Assembly: GCA_029258375.1 (NCBI GenBank)
Contig: JARHZA010000002.1
Location: forward strand, 460,970-524,969
Reading direction: 5' to 3'
DNA: 64,000 bases
Origin: Eubacterium sp.
GTDB taxonomy: Bacteria > Bacillota > Clostridia > Oscillospirales > Acutalibacteraceae
Each line of letters opens with the position of its first letter. Within the stretch, counting starts at the first letter, position 1. Of the stretch, positions 35,010 to 44,365 are shown piece by piece. A program made the translations under genes and the position numbers. Under the pieces are notes generated by a model. That model saw only the letters and a program-made list of their open reading frames with translations. It did not search any database and was not told where the DNA came from.

Positions 35010-36524
35010 ATGACATCATCAGATATTTGTATTCTTATTGCTATAGTTGCTTATCTTGTTATAGTTATTGCAGTAGGAATAGTATATACTAAGAAAAATA
35101 AAAATGTTGATGATTTCTATCTTGGAGGTAGAAAACTTGGTCCACTCGTTACTGCTATGAGTGCAGAGGCATCTGATATGAGTGGATGGCTTCTTATGGG
35201 ATTACCTGGACTTGTTTATCTTTCAGGTTTAGCAGAGGCTTCGTGGACAGCTATTGGTCTTGCAATAGGTACATATTTCAACTGGCTTATAGTTGCAAAA
35301 AGACTTCGTAATTATTCAAGCAGAATAGGCGCAATAACAATTCCAGATTTCTTTTCAAAAAGATTTAGAGATAATACAAAGATTTTAATGGGCATTTCTG
35401 CAGCACTTATTATCATATTCTTTATTCCTTATACAGCATCTGGTTTTTCAACTTGTGGAAAGCTTTTTTCTGCACTTTTTGGAATCGATTATCACGTTGC
35501 AATTTTAGTTTCAGCATTAGTTATTGTTGTTTATACGGCACTTGGTGGATTCCTTGCAGCCTCAATTACAGACTTTATTCAGTCAATAGTTATGAGTATT
35601 GCACTTGTAATTGTACTTGCATTTGGTATTCAAGTTGCAGGTGGTTGGGACGCAGTAGTTGCAAATGCAAATTCAATTGCTAACTATCTTTCATTCACAT
35701 CAACAACAAATGCGGCAGGCGAAGCAGTGTCATTTAGTGGAATGAGTATTGTTTCAACTCTTGCTTGGGGACTTGGATATTTTGGTATGCCACATATTCT
35801 GCTTAGATTTATGGCTATTGAAGATCCAAATAAAATTAAAACTTCAAGAAGAGTTGCAAGCGTATGGGTTGTAATTGCTATGTTTGTTGCAGTTATCATT
35901 GGTATGGTTGGACTTGCAATGTCAAAAGTTGAACCTTCACTTGTTCTTAAAGATAGTGAAACTGTTATTGTTGCGATTTCAAGCCTTCTTTCAAAATATG
36001 GTGTTTATGCAGCACTTCTTGCAGGCTTAATTCTTGCAGGTATTCTTGCATCAACAATGTCAACAGCAGATAGTCAGCTTCTTGCTGCGTCATCAGCAAT
36101 TAGCCAAGACGTAATGGTAGGCACATTTAACCTAAACATTGGTTCTAAAACAAAGATGGTTATTGCAAGAGCAACAGTAGTGTGTATTGCGATTTTGGGT
36201 GTTGTTTTTGCTTGGAACCCAGACTCATCTGTATTTAGAATCGTAAGTTTTGCTTGGGCTGGTTTTGGTGCATCATTTGGACCAGTTGTTCTTTTTGCTC
36301 TTTTCTGGAAACGTACAAATAAGTGGGGAGCGATTGCTGGTATGATCTCAGGTGGTATAACCGTTATCGTATGGCACTATCTAAAAGGCGGCTTGTTCGA
36401 TCTTTATGAACTACTTCCTGCATTTATCATTTCATCATTATCTATTATTGTTGTTTCTCTTCTTACAAAAGAACCAGAACAAGAAATTATTGATGAATTT
36501 GAAGAAGTTAAAAATTTGAAATAA
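35010..36524 (+). CDS. putP: Sodium/proline symporter
   Basis: A 504-residue SSS-family transporter with 13 helices. 'DDFYLGGRKLGPLVTAMSAEASDMSGWLLMG' (helix 2; Na2-site and proline residues) and 'ILAGILASTMSTADSQLLAASSA' (helix 8 Ser/Thr sodium ligands) are strong PutP signatures. It imports proline with Na+. AAAGGAG precedes the ATG. It is monocistronic between a promoter and a terminator shared with the convergent hydrolase-like gene. Related permeases take pantothenate or other solutes, but the motifs favour proline. Confidence 0.93.
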   Translation: MTSSDICILIAIVAYLVIVIAVGIVYTKKNKNVDDFYLGGRKLGPLVTAMSAEASDMSGWLLMGLPGLVYLSGLAEASWTAIGLAIGTYFNWLIVAKRLRNYSSRIGAITIPDFFSKRFRDNTKILMGISAALIIIFFIPYTASGFSTCGKLFSALFGIDYHVAILVSALVIVVYTALGGFLAASITDFIQSIVMSIALVIVLAFGIQVAGGWDAVVANANSIANYLSFTSTTNAAGEAVSFSGMSIVSTLAWGLGYFGMPHILLRFMAIEDPNKIKTSRRVASVWVVIAMFVAVIIGMVGLAMSKVEPSLVLKDSETVIVAISSLLSKYGVYAALLAGLILAGILASTMSTADSQLLAASSAISQDVMVGTFNLNIGSKTKMVIARATVVCIAILGVVFAWNPDSSVFRIVSFAWAGFGASFGPVVLFALFWKRTNKWGAIAGMISGGITVIVWHYLKGGLFDLYELLPAFIISSLSIIVVSLLTKEPEQEIIDEFEEVKNLK

Positions 36525-36525
36525 A

Positions 36526-36560
36526 TAAAAGAACTTGGAGTGATCCAAGTTCTTTTTTTG
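36526..36560. terminator. Bidirectional terminator between putP and the Mbeg1-like gene
   Basis: AAAGAACTTGGA / TCCAAGTTCTTT with a 4-nt loop and T-runs on both strands (plus: TTTTTTT; minus: TTTTATTTATTT). Confidence 0.88.
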
Positions 36561-36561
36561 T

Positions 36562-37971
36562 TTAAATATTGTTTAGTTCGTTGTTTATATCATTACCGTT
36601 CTCTTTTAATATTTTTTCGTCATTGTCATTTTGTTTGTTTTGCTTTAATTTATCAAAACTAAAAAACTTTTTTAATTGTTCAATATCAATATATTCTTTT
36701 AAATCATTTAAATCAATGTTATCTACATATTCTTTTATGCTTTTGTATTCTTTATTATCAAGATTATCAAAAGCTTCTTTTAATTCTTTTATGTATTTTG
36801 AATCTGTTACATTTTTAGTTACAAAGTCTTTAAATTCGTTGTAACTCATTACTTCTTTAAGGTTTTCTAACTTGTCTGTTAACCCGTAAGAAATGATTTT
36901 TTCCAAATCTAATGAATTAAACAAACTCTTTGTAAGAGTTTTTATAATAAGCGAAATATCACTTGAGCCATCTTTTTCGGCTTTTGAAATCTCAATAAGT
37001 GAAGAAAAAATACTTTTAATATTTGAAATGTTGATATCATCTGTTGATTCAATTCCACACTTAACAGCAATTTTATAAATTGATTGAGCAGCATTTTTTA
37101 TATCATCAGAAGAAACAGTTTCCAAACTTTCGGTAAGAGTATCTTCAACAAGCTCAGAAAGAAGACTAAATTTTTCAGCTTTTTCAAATTTGGTTTCATT
37201 AACAATCCAAGTAAATATGTTGTGCTGAGATGCACCTATTGCATCACTTTTAATTATTTTAAATTCATCACCAGTTTCAAGCATTCTACCAACTATTGAA
37301 CATTCAGGCACAATAGTATCTATTTTTTTTGCCATATCGGGTGTAATCAAAATTTTTGCAAGTTCGTCAGGAAATCCTGGCCCGTCGTTGTTATAAACTT
37401 TACTTATTCTACTTTTTAATTCGTCTTCTAAAAATACGTAAGAAAATAAGGCAAGGTTACCGCCTTTAGAATGACCACCAATATAAAATTTGCCGTTAAA
37501 CTTTTCAACAACATCTCTAACGTAGTGTAGGGCTGCTACTTGGCTTGGAATAGGAAAAGAGTATGCAAGTTCTGCATCTTCATAAAAACTCATTATTTTG
37601 TCATCTGTGCCACGAAATGATATGTAATATGTGTCGTTAGTTAATTTGAAAAGGCAACCATAAAATGCAGTTGCATAGTCAACACTTGCAATTTCTTTTA
37701 AATCACTTAGTATTATGTTTTCGTATCTTTTTGTGCTTGCAACTGTTTCAAGAAGTTCTTCTGTTTTTATAGTTGTTTTTGCAAATATTTTATTATCATC
37801 TTTATCAGTAAAATTATAAGTTTCAGCAATTTCTTTAAATGGTTTTCCTACAAATTCGTTTAGTTCAAGGTAAGATAATCTGCTAAATATTACATTGTCA
37901 ACTTCTGTTAATTTTTGTTCTGTAAAATTTAGATTCTTGTTTGTTTCAATATATTCAAAAATATCGCTCAA
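36562..37971 (-). CDS. Mbeg1-like (DUF2974) alpha/beta-hydrolase fold protein
   Basis: A 469-residue protein. Residues ~1-260 carry a lipase-like alpha/beta-hydrolase core: 'YYISFRGTDDKIMSFYED' (RGTDD, typical of DUF2974) and the nucleophile elbow 'FYIGGHSKGGNLALFSYVF', with Ser in GHSKG. The C-terminal ~200 residues are Lys/Asp/Glu-rich helices with no recognised domain. The family is common in Firmicutes and its substrates are unknown; there is no signal peptide, so it is cytoplasmic. The start is TTG at 37971, seven bases after AGGAG on the minus strand. It is monocistronic with its own promoter. The C-terminal extension is longer than I expect for the family. Confidence 0.72.
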   Translation of the reverse strand: MSDIFEYIETNKNLNFTEQKLTEVDNVIFSRLSYLELNEFVGKPFKEIAETYNFTDKDDNKIFAKTTIKTEELLETVASTKRYENIILSDLKEIASVDYATAFYGCLFKLTNDTYYISFRGTDDKIMSFYEDAELAYSFPIPSQVAALHYVRDVVEKFNGKFYIGGHSKGGNLALFSYVFLEDELKSRISKVYNNDGPGFPDELAKILITPDMAKKIDTIVPECSIVGRMLETGDEFKIIKSDAIGASQHNIFTWIVNETKFEKAEKFSLLSELVEDTLTESLETVSSDDIKNAAQSIYKIAVKCGIESTDDINISNIKSIFSSLIEISKAEKDGSSDISLIIKTLTKSLFNSLDLEKIISYGLTDKLENLKEVMSYNEFKDFVTKNVTDSKYIKELKEAFDNLDNKEYKSIKEYVDNIDLNDLKEYIDIEQLKKFFSFDKLKQNKQNDNDEKILKENGNDINNELNNI

Positions 37972-37995
37972 GTTATCACTCCTATCTTTCAGTAT

Positions 37996-38024
37996 ATTAT
38001 ATTACAAATTTTAAGTTACAGCAA
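37996..38024 (-). promoter_or_regulatory. Promoter of the Mbeg1-like gene
   Basis: On the minus strand, TTGCTG (38019-38024) and TATAAT (37996-38001) are 17 bp apart; the start codon is only 25 bp further on. Confidence 0.6.
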
Positions 38025-38108
38025 TAATGTGTTTTTAGTGAAATATATATATTTAATTCATTTATTATTATAAATTTTAAAATATTTAAATTAGTTTGTT
38101 ATATATTG

Positions 38109-38137
38109 TTGCAAATTGTTGGCGATTAGTATATTAT
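38109..38137 (+). promoter_or_regulatory. Promoter of hpt
   Basis: TTGCAA at 38109-38114 and TATTAT at 38132-38137 with a 17-bp spacer, 42 bp before the start codon. Confidence 0.55.
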
Positions 38138-38179
38138 ATCAACATATCAAAAAGAAAAAGGTTATGAGAGGTAAATAAT

Positions 38180-38731
38180 ATGCTTTGTGATATTGAAAAC
38201 GATATTGAGAAAGTTCTTTATTCAGAAGAACAAATTAACGATATAACTACTAAGCTTGGTGAGCAAATCACAAAAGATTATGAAGGAAAAAATTTACTTA
38301 TTGTTGGTATCTTAAAGGGTTGTGTTTTCTTTTTAACAGATCTTGTTAAAAAAATCAAACTTCCATTAAAAGTTGATTTTATGGATGTTTCATCTTATGG
38401 ATCAGGTACAGTTTCTTCTGGTAAAGTAAACATTATTAAAGATCTTGAGTTTGATGTTAAAGATTACGATGTTTTATTTGTTGAAGATATTTTAGATACT
38501 GGCAGAACATTGAAATGTGTTACAGACATGATTGAAGAAAGAGGAGCGAAATCTGTAAAGGTTGTTACTCTTCTTGATAAACCAGATCGTAGAGTAGCAG
38601 ATATTAAAGCTGATTATATCGGAAGTAAAGTTCCAGACGAATTTGTTGTTGGTTATGGTCTTGATTATGACCAAATGTATAGAAACCTTCCTTATGTTGG
38701 TGTATTAAAGCGTTCTGTTTACGAAAAATAA
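38180..38731 (+). CDS. hpt: Hypoxanthine phosphoribosyltransferase
   Basis: A 183-residue purine salvage enzyme of usual size. The PRPP loop is '[17 protein letters not shown]' (near residues 97-113), '[16 protein letters not shown]' carries the early substrate loop, and '[15 protein letters not shown]' is the flexible loop of HPRTs. It makes IMP (and usually GMP) from hypoxanthine (or guanine) and PRPP. It is monocistronic here, with its own promoter and terminator, and not next to tilS and ftsH as in Bacillus. Confidence 0.95.
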   Translation: MLCDIENDIEKVLYSEEQINDITTKLGEQITKDYEGKNLLIVGILKGCVFFLTDLVKKIKLPLKVDFMDVSSYGSGTVSSGKVNIIKDLEFDVKDYDVLFVEDILDTGRTLKCVTDMIEERGAKSVKVVTLLDKPDRRVADIKADYIGSKVPDEFVVGYGLDYDQMYRNLPYVGVLKRSVYEK

Positions 38732-38750
38732 AATATACAGCTGTTTAAAT

Positions 38751-38789
38751 AAAAACGTTTTCAATTTATTTTGAAAACGTTTTTTTCTT
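38751..38789 (+). terminator. Intrinsic terminator of hpt
   Basis: AAAAACGTTTTCAA / TTGAAAACGTTTTT and a T-run. Confidence 0.88.
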
Positions 38790-38920
38790 TTTTTGGTTTA
38801 AAAGTTACCGCTTTTTTGTTGCCTTTTTGTAATCTTTGTTAATTTTATTTAAAAAGTTATTTATTTTATAAGTTTATAATGATATAATATTACAAATATG
38901 TAGAAAAGGAGCGTAGTTGC

Positions 38921-40231
38921 TTGAAGTGGATAAAATTATTCATACCAATACTTGTTATTGCTATGATTTTTAGTGGCTGCTCGTTTAGACTTGCATCTTC
39001 TGTTGATGAGCTTATTGCTCCGGTTGCACCTGCTGGAGATAACGCAGATGTACAAAATGCACTCGATAGTTACTGCAAAGGCAGTTTTTCATTAAAAACA
39101 CCTGTTGGCGGTGAATATACTACATCATACATTTTCTATGATATAGATACAGATGGTCAAGATGAGGCAATTGCATTTTATGAGCCTGCTTCTAATCTTG
39201 GAACAATAAATATGGCAGTTATAGACAAAGTTGATAATCAGTGGAGTGTTATTAGTAATGTAGTTGGAGACGGCTCGGATATTTATTCTGTTAACTTTGC
39301 AGATTTAACTGGAGACGGATTAGTAGAGTTTATAGTTTTGTGGGACGTTATTTCTAATTCATCAAATCACGTTCTTTCTGTATACAGTCAAGAAAAAGAA
39401 AGTGGAGACAGTCTGGAAAGAATCGGTAAAGAAATAACAACAAATGATTACATAGTTGTTGATATAGATAATGATGGAATAAACGAAGTAATGATGTTTA
39501 CTATTGATGCAGGTGATTCAATAGTAGCTTTTGCAAATCTTTATTCTTATTCAAATGGCAGTTCAAAGCTCATTTCTCGAACAAAACTTGATGGTCATAT
39601 TATTTCTTATAAAAATATTATTTCTGAAACTGTAAACGGAAATGTTTATGTTTATGCAGATGCAATAAACTTAAACGGTTCACAAATGCATACGGAAGTA
39701 ATTTATTGGTCAAAAACTTATGATTCTATAATATCTCCGTTTTATAACTATTCAACAGGAGTAACAAAAAACACTATTCGCAATACAATGCTGACGAGTA
39801 GAGATATAAATCAAGACGGTTATGTGGAAATACCGCTTGATGCTACAATAAGTGGACTTCCGCAAGATATTGAAGCTGTTAACTGGAAACAGTATAAAGG
39901 CTCTGTGCTTGATCATGTTAGTTATTCAATTGCTGTTCAAAGGGACGATTATCAAATAATTATTCCTGATAAGTATTTTGATAAAATAAGCGTTACCTAT
40001 GACTCAGATAATTCAACACTAACAATTTATGATAAAAACGAGAAAGTAATTTTCTCAATAATATCTGTGTTAAAAGCACATTACGATGAAAATTCAGCAA
40101 TTTTTTCAGACTATGTTCAAATTATGAATAATTCTGGATATATTTATCTTGCTAAAATAAATGAAGATTCTGATATGAAGTTAACTATTGATGAATTAAA
40201 AGCAATGATTAAATCATATAAAGGAGAGTAA
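38921..40231 (+). CDS. Lipoprotein with FG-GAP/VCBS-like calcium-loop repeats, upstream of a two-component system
   Basis: A 436-residue lipoprotein. The signal peptide ends in a lipobox FSGC with Cys 20 as the lipidation site. The mature part is beta-rich and holds repeated D-x-D-x-D-G-type loops ('YDIDTDGQDEA', 'VDIDNDGINEV', 'RDINQDGYVEI'), as in FG-GAP/VCBS or dockerin-like calcium-binding repeats of propeller proteins. The start is TTG at 38921 with AAGGAG nine bases upstream. A response regulator starts three bases after its stop and a histidine kinase follows, so it may be an accessory sensor or a target of that system. The function is otherwise unknown. Confidence 0.72.
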   Translation: MKWIKLFIPILVIAMIFSGCSFRLASSVDELIAPVAPAGDNADVQNALDSYCKGSFSLKTPVGGEYTTSYIFYDIDTDGQDEAIAFYEPASNLGTINMAVIDKVDNQWSVISNVVGDGSDIYSVNFADLTGDGLVEFIVLWDVISNSSNHVLSVYSQEKESGDSLERIGKEITTNDYIVVDIDNDGINEVMMFTIDAGDSIVAFANLYSYSNGSSKLISRTKLDGHIISYKNIISETVNGNVYVYADAINLNGSQMHTEVIYWSKTYDSIISPFYNYSTGVTKNTIRNTMLTSRDINQDGYVEIPLDATISGLPQDIEAVNWKQYKGSVLDHVSYSIAVQRDDYQIIIPDKYFDKISVTYDSDNSTLTIYDKNEKVIFSIISVLKAHYDENSAIFSDYVQIMNNSGYIYLAKINEDSDMKLTIDELKAMIKSYKGE

Positions 40232-40234
40232 ATA

Positions 40235-40948
40235 ATGAAAAAAGTACTTGTTGCAGAAGACGAAGAATCAATTCGTGAGTTTATAGTAATTAACTTAACA
40301 AGAAGTGGATATGAAGTTGAACAAGCAGAAAACGGTGCAGTAGCACTTGAACTTTTCTCAAAAGACGAAAATAGTTTTGATGTTGCAATTCTTGATATTA
40401 TGATGCCTGAAATGGACGGTCTTTCTGTATGTAAAGAACTCCGTAAACGCTCTACTGATTTAGGTATTATAATGCTTTCAGCCAAAACACAGGAAATGGA
40501 TAAAGTAACTGGTTTGCTTTTCGGTGCAGACGATTATGTAACAAAACCATTTTCACCAAGTGAACTTATGGCACGTGTAGATGCTATTTATAGACGAGTA
40601 GAGATGACACGTGGATTTAGAAAAAATGATACAACTGGCGATAAAATAATACTTGATGAATTTGAACTCAATTTGCGTAATAGAACTCTTTCAAAATCAG
40701 GTTCACCAATAGAACTTACACAAGTTGAATTTCAAATTGTGGAATATTTCTTTAAAAACCCAAATGCAGCTTTAAGCAGAACAGATATTTTGAAGAAAGT
40801 TTGGGGCGATAATTATTTTGGTGATGATAAAATTGTAGACGTTAATATACGCCGTCTTCGTATGAAAGTAGAAGATAACCCATCAAGCCCAACAAGACTT
40901 ATAACTATATGGGGGCTTGGATACAAATGGGTAACAAACAGTAAGTAA
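40235..40948 (+). CDS. OmpR/PhoB-type response regulator
   Basis: A 237-residue regulator. The receiver domain has the acidic pocket 'AEDEES' (residues 8-13), phospho-Asp 54 in 'VAILDIMMPEMDG', and Lys in 'YVTKPFSP'; the C-terminal winged helix (residues ~135-235) has 'LTQVEFQIVEYFFKNPN' and 'VDVNIRRLRMKVEDNP'. It binds DNA when phosphorylated by the next gene's kinase. AAGGAG lies inside the end of the lipoprotein gene, so the three genes form one unit. Confidence 0.94.
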   Translation: MKKVLVAEDEESIREFIVINLTRSGYEVEQAENGAVALELFSKDENSFDVAILDIMMPEMDGLSVCKELRKRSTDLGIIMLSAKTQEMDKVTGLLFGADDYVTKPFSPSELMARVDAIYRRVEMTRGFRKNDTTGDKIILDEFELNLRNRTLSKSGSPIELTQVEFQIVEYFFKNPNAALSRTDILKKVWGDNYFGDDKIVDVNIRRLRMKVEDNPSSPTRLITIWGLGYKWVTNSK

Positions 40949-40969
40949 AACAAATTGGAAGTATAATAG

Positions 40970-42529
40970 ATGAAAAAGAAATTTTTAGAAAAATTTCATA
41001 ACCTTAAAAATGACCTCAAGATAGAAGGTATAACAAAACGTTGGATTATAAATATAATTGGAGTTATTTTTGTATTTCTTGTTGTTGTGTTTTTATCAGC
41101 ATCTTTTGCAATAAAAACTTTCTACTATAATTCAGTAGAAAGCATTCTTAACAGTGGTGCATCGGTAACAGCAGTCAATTATTTTTCTACAAATCTTGAT
41201 TCTGGTACTTCTCTCGAATCTTCCGCAGCACAATTTATAGATAATTACGCTTACAAAGATAAAACTACAGTGTGGATTATAAATAATGACGGTGATGTTG
41301 TTGCGTCTTCAAACGGTTTTACAGAACATAATACAGAAATGCCAGATTATAATGAGGCTATAAAAAACGAAAAAGGCACTGGTCGCTATGTGGGTAAGGT
41401 CTATAAAGGCGGCGACAAGGTGATGGCTGTAACTCGTGTAATTCAAAATGCAAATGGCACAAATGTTGGCGCAGTTAGAATTATGACTTCTATTGAGCAA
41501 ATAGATGCTCAAATTAGAACTATAATCTTTGTAATGTTTTTAGGCCTTTTAGTAGTTTTTGCAATAATCATTTTTTCTAATTTATTCTTTATTCGTTCTA
41601 TCATAATTCCTGTAAGAGAGATTACAGATACAACAAAAGCAATTTCTGGTGGTAATCTTGATGCTCGAATTGAAAAGAAATATGATGATGAAATTGGTGA
41701 CTTGTGTGACTCAATTAACTCAATGGCATCTGAAATTTCAGCTGCAGATAAAATGAAAAACGACTTTATTTCAACTATTTCACACGAGTTAAGAACACCA
41801 CTGACTTCAATTAAGGGTTGGGGCGAAACTCTTGCTTATAGCCAAGATGAAGAACGTGACGAGTTAACAACAAGAGGACTTCAAGTTATAGTAAAAGAAG
41901 CAGGCAGACTTGAAGGCTTTGTAGAAGAATTACTTGATTTTAGTAGACTTCAAAGTGGTAGAATGACTTTAAGACTTGCAAAAACAGATATTTTTGCAGA
42001 ACTTGATGAAACTGTATTCACATTCCGTGAACGTGCTATGAGAGAGGGCATAGAAGTAAGATACAGTATTCCAGATTTTCCAGCACCAGCAAATGCAGAT
42101 GCAAACCGTTTAAAACAAGTGTTTATGAATATTCTTGATAATGCACTAAAATATTCAAGAGCACCAAGTAAAATATTTGTAAAAGCAGAATTTTCAAAAC
42201 TTGATGGTAACGATGCAATAAAAATATCTATAGCAGACCAAGGTTGCGGTATTTCAAAAGAAGACTTACCACACGTTATGGATAAGTTTTATAAAGCTAA
42301 TGTTTCAGTAAGAGGCTCAGGAATAGGACTTGCTGTTACAAGCGAAATTATAAATTTACATAAAGGTAAACTTGAAATTGACAGCGAAGAAGGTAAGGGA
42401 ACTTTGGTAACAATATATCTTCCTGTTGATAGTGCACCTACTAAAAAAGAAATTGATCAGTCAGAACCTAAATCAGATGAGGTAACTGACGAAGATATTA
42501 GTTTGAAAGGTAATAATTTTAATGAGTGA
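40970..42529 (+). CDS. Membrane sensor histidine kinase (HAMP type)
   Basis: A 519-residue kinase. One membrane helix near residues 25-47 and a second near 188-212 enclose an extracytoplasmic sensor of about 140 residues; a HAMP linker follows ('ISGGNLDARIEKKYDDEIGD'); the H-box is 'FISTISHELRTPLTSIKGW', then N-box 'FMNILDNALKYSR' and G-boxes 'IADQGCGISKEDLP' and 'GSGIGLAV'. It autophosphorylates and passes phosphate to the upstream regulator. The C-terminal tail is acidic. Its end overlaps the DUF1385 gene by 8 bp, coupling this system to the downstream housekeeping run. Confidence 0.94.
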   Translation: MKKKFLEKFHNLKNDLKIEGITKRWIINIIGVIFVFLVVVFLSASFAIKTFYYNSVESILNSGASVTAVNYFSTNLDSGTSLESSAAQFIDNYAYKDKTTVWIINNDGDVVASSNGFTEHNTEMPDYNEAIKNEKGTGRYVGKVYKGGDKVMAVTRVIQNANGTNVGAVRIMTSIEQIDAQIRTIIFVMFLGLLVVFAIIIFSNLFFIRSIIIPVREITDTTKAISGGNLDARIEKKYDDEIGDLCDSINSMASEISAADKMKNDFISTISHELRTPLTSIKGWGETLAYSQDEERDELTTRGLQVIVKEAGRLEGFVEELLDFSRLQSGRMTLRLAKTDIFAELDETVFTFRERAMREGIEVRYSIPDFPAPANADANRLKQVFMNILDNALKYSRAPSKIFVKAEFSKLDGNDAIKISIADQGCGISKEDLPHVMDKFYKANVSVRGSGIGLAVTSEIINLHKGKLEIDSEEGKGTLVTIYLPVDSAPTKKEIDQSEPKSDEVTDEDISLKGNNFNE

Positions 42530-43493
42530 GAAAAAATGTCATAAAACTTCTGTTGGTGGTCAAGCACTTATAGAAGGTGTTATGATGCAAGGTCCTAAGG
42601 GTATGGCAACTGCCGTTAGAAAACCTGATGGAGAAATTTTAACTGAATATCACGAAGTAAAGCGAATTAAAGATAAAGTCAAATTCCTTGGTTGGCCAAT
42701 TATTAGAGGAACGGTCAATTTTATTGAATCTATGATAATGGGTTATAAAACACTTATGTACTCAGCAGAAGTTTCTGGAATGGATGAGTTTGACGAAAAT
42801 GATATGAATAAGTTTGAAAAATGGCTTTCAAACAAGTTCGGTGATAAACTTATAAGTTTTGTAACAACTATTGGCTCAATTCTTGGTGTGGTACTTGCAT
42901 TTGTTTTATTTATGTTTTTACCTGTTTTCATTTTCAATACGGTCAATAAATGGTGTGGAGGAGCAATTACAGATTATCAAGGTCTTATTGAGGGATCAAT
43001 TAAGATGTTGATTTTTATTACTTATATAGCTCTTGTAAGCCGAATGGAAGATATTAGACGCACATTTATGTATCATGGTGCAGAACATAAAACGATTGCT
43101 TGTTATGAAGCAGGTATGGACTTAACAGTTGAAAACGTAAAAAAATGCACACGTTTTCATCCAAGATGTGGAACTTCATTTATATTTGTAATGCTTATAT
43201 TTAGCATTATAGTGTATTCAATTGTTTCTAAGATTTTTCCAAGTGTTGCAGAAATTAGTGTGTTGTGGACATTGTTAAAATTATTGTTTTTGCCTCTTAT
43301 TATGGGACTTGGATACGAATTTATTAAGTATGCAGGTAAACACGATAATGTGTTTGTAAAAATAGTATCTGCGCCAGGTCTTTGGATGCAAAGATTAACA
43401 ACAAAAGAACCAACAGATGATATAATTGAAGTTGGTATAGAGTCTTTAAAGGCTGTTATTACAGATAACCCGGAGGATGATGAAATCAAATGA
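42522..43493 (+). CDS. DUF1385 family membrane protein (YqhQ-like)
   Basis: A 323-residue protein. 'VGGQALIEGVMMQGPKGMATAVRKPDG' near the N-terminus and 'YHGAEHKTIACYEAG' with 'THFHPRCGTSF-like' (here 'CTRFHPRCGTSFIFV') are the DUF1385 hallmarks. Four or so membrane helices surround a conserved His/Cys-rich centre that suggests a metal site, but no function is established. It often lies just before prmC in Firmicutes, as here (ATGA overlap). Confidence 0.88.
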   Translation: MSEKKCHKTSVGGQALIEGVMMQGPKGMATAVRKPDGEILTEYHEVKRIKDKVKFLGWPIIRGTVNFIESMIMGYKTLMYSAEVSGMDEFDENDMNKFEKWLSNKFGDKLISFVTTIGSILGVVLAFVLFMFLPVFIFNTVNKWCGGAITDYQGLIEGSIKMLIFITYIALVSRMEDIRRTFMYHGAEHKTIACYEAGMDLTVENVKKCTRFHPRCGTSFIFVMLIFSIIVYSIVSKIFPSVAEISVLWTLLKLLFLPLIMGLGYEFIKYAGKHDNVFVKIVSAPGLWMQRLTTKEPTDDIIEVGIESLKAVITDNPEDDEIK

Positions 43494-44323
43494 CGCTTGC
43501 AGAAGCATTTAATTATGGTGTCTATTTTTTGTCTTGTAATGGTGTAGATGAGGCAGAGTTTAAATCACTTTGTCTTGCTTGCCATTGTGACGGTATAAAA
43601 AATAGCGAATATGAAACACACAAAAATGATGATATTATAATGAAAAAATTTGCTGATTTACTTTGGAGAGTTAAGGCCGGTGAACCACTTCAGTATGTTA
43701 TTGGCAAGTGGGATTTTTATGAGTCTGAATTTTTTGTTGGTAAAGGTGTTTTAATACCAAGACCAGAAACTGAAGAATTAACTGAACTTGTTATAAAAGA
43801 AGCAAAGCAAATTGAAAATCCCGTTGTATTTGATTTGTGCTCAGGCAGTGGATGTATTGGAATTAGCATTGCAAAAGCTGTTCCAAATTCAACTGTATAT
43901 TGCATTGAAAAAAGTGAAGATGCTTATTTTTATCTTGAAAAAAATGCAAAAGGTATAGAAAATGTTAATTTAATTAAAGCTGATATTTGTAAGCCAATTG
44001 AAATAGAAGGTCTTTCAAAAGCAGATATTATTGTATCTAATCCACCTTATATCAAAACAAATGATATTGAAGATTTACAAAGTGAAGTGCAACAAGAGCC
44101 ACATATGGCACTTGATGGCGGTGCAGACGGACTTGATTTTTACCGTGTTATTGTAAATGAATGGAACAATTATATCAAAGACGGTGGCTCGTTGTTTCTT
44201 GAAATCGGCGAAGATCAAGGCGAAGATGTATCAAAATTATTAAATAATTCAAATATGATTAATATAGAAGTTATAAAAGATCTTTATAATAACGATAGAA
44301 TTGTTAAGGCTAACAAATCTTGA
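43490..44323 (+). CDS. prmC: Peptide chain release factor N5-glutamine methyltransferase
   Basis: A 277-residue SAM methyltransferase. 'YVIGKWDFYESEFFVGKGVLIPRPETEEL' is the PrmC substrate-recognition stretch, motif I is 'VFDLCSGSGCIGI', and the catalytic motif is 'IVSNPPYIKT' (NPPY). It methylates the Gln of the GGQ motif in RF1 and RF2. Length matches the family. ATGA overlap with the DUF1385 gene; a 42-bp gap follows. prfA is not in the window. Confidence 0.93.
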   Translation: MTLAEAFNYGVYFLSCNGVDEAEFKSLCLACHCDGIKNSEYETHKNDDIIMKKFADLLWRVKAGEPLQYVIGKWDFYESEFFVGKGVLIPRPETEELTELVIKEAKQIENPVVFDLCSGSGCIGISIAKAVPNSTVYCIEKSEDAYFYLEKNAKGIENVNLIKADICKPIEIEGLSKADIIVSNPPYIKTNDIEDLQSEVQQEPHMALDGGADGLDFYRVIVNEWNNYIKDGGSLFLEIGEDQGEDVSKLLNNSNMINIEVIKDLYNNDRIVKANKS

Positions 44324-44365
44324 CGTTTAGCTCAAAAAAATGTTATTTTAGGTAGGTAGGACTTT

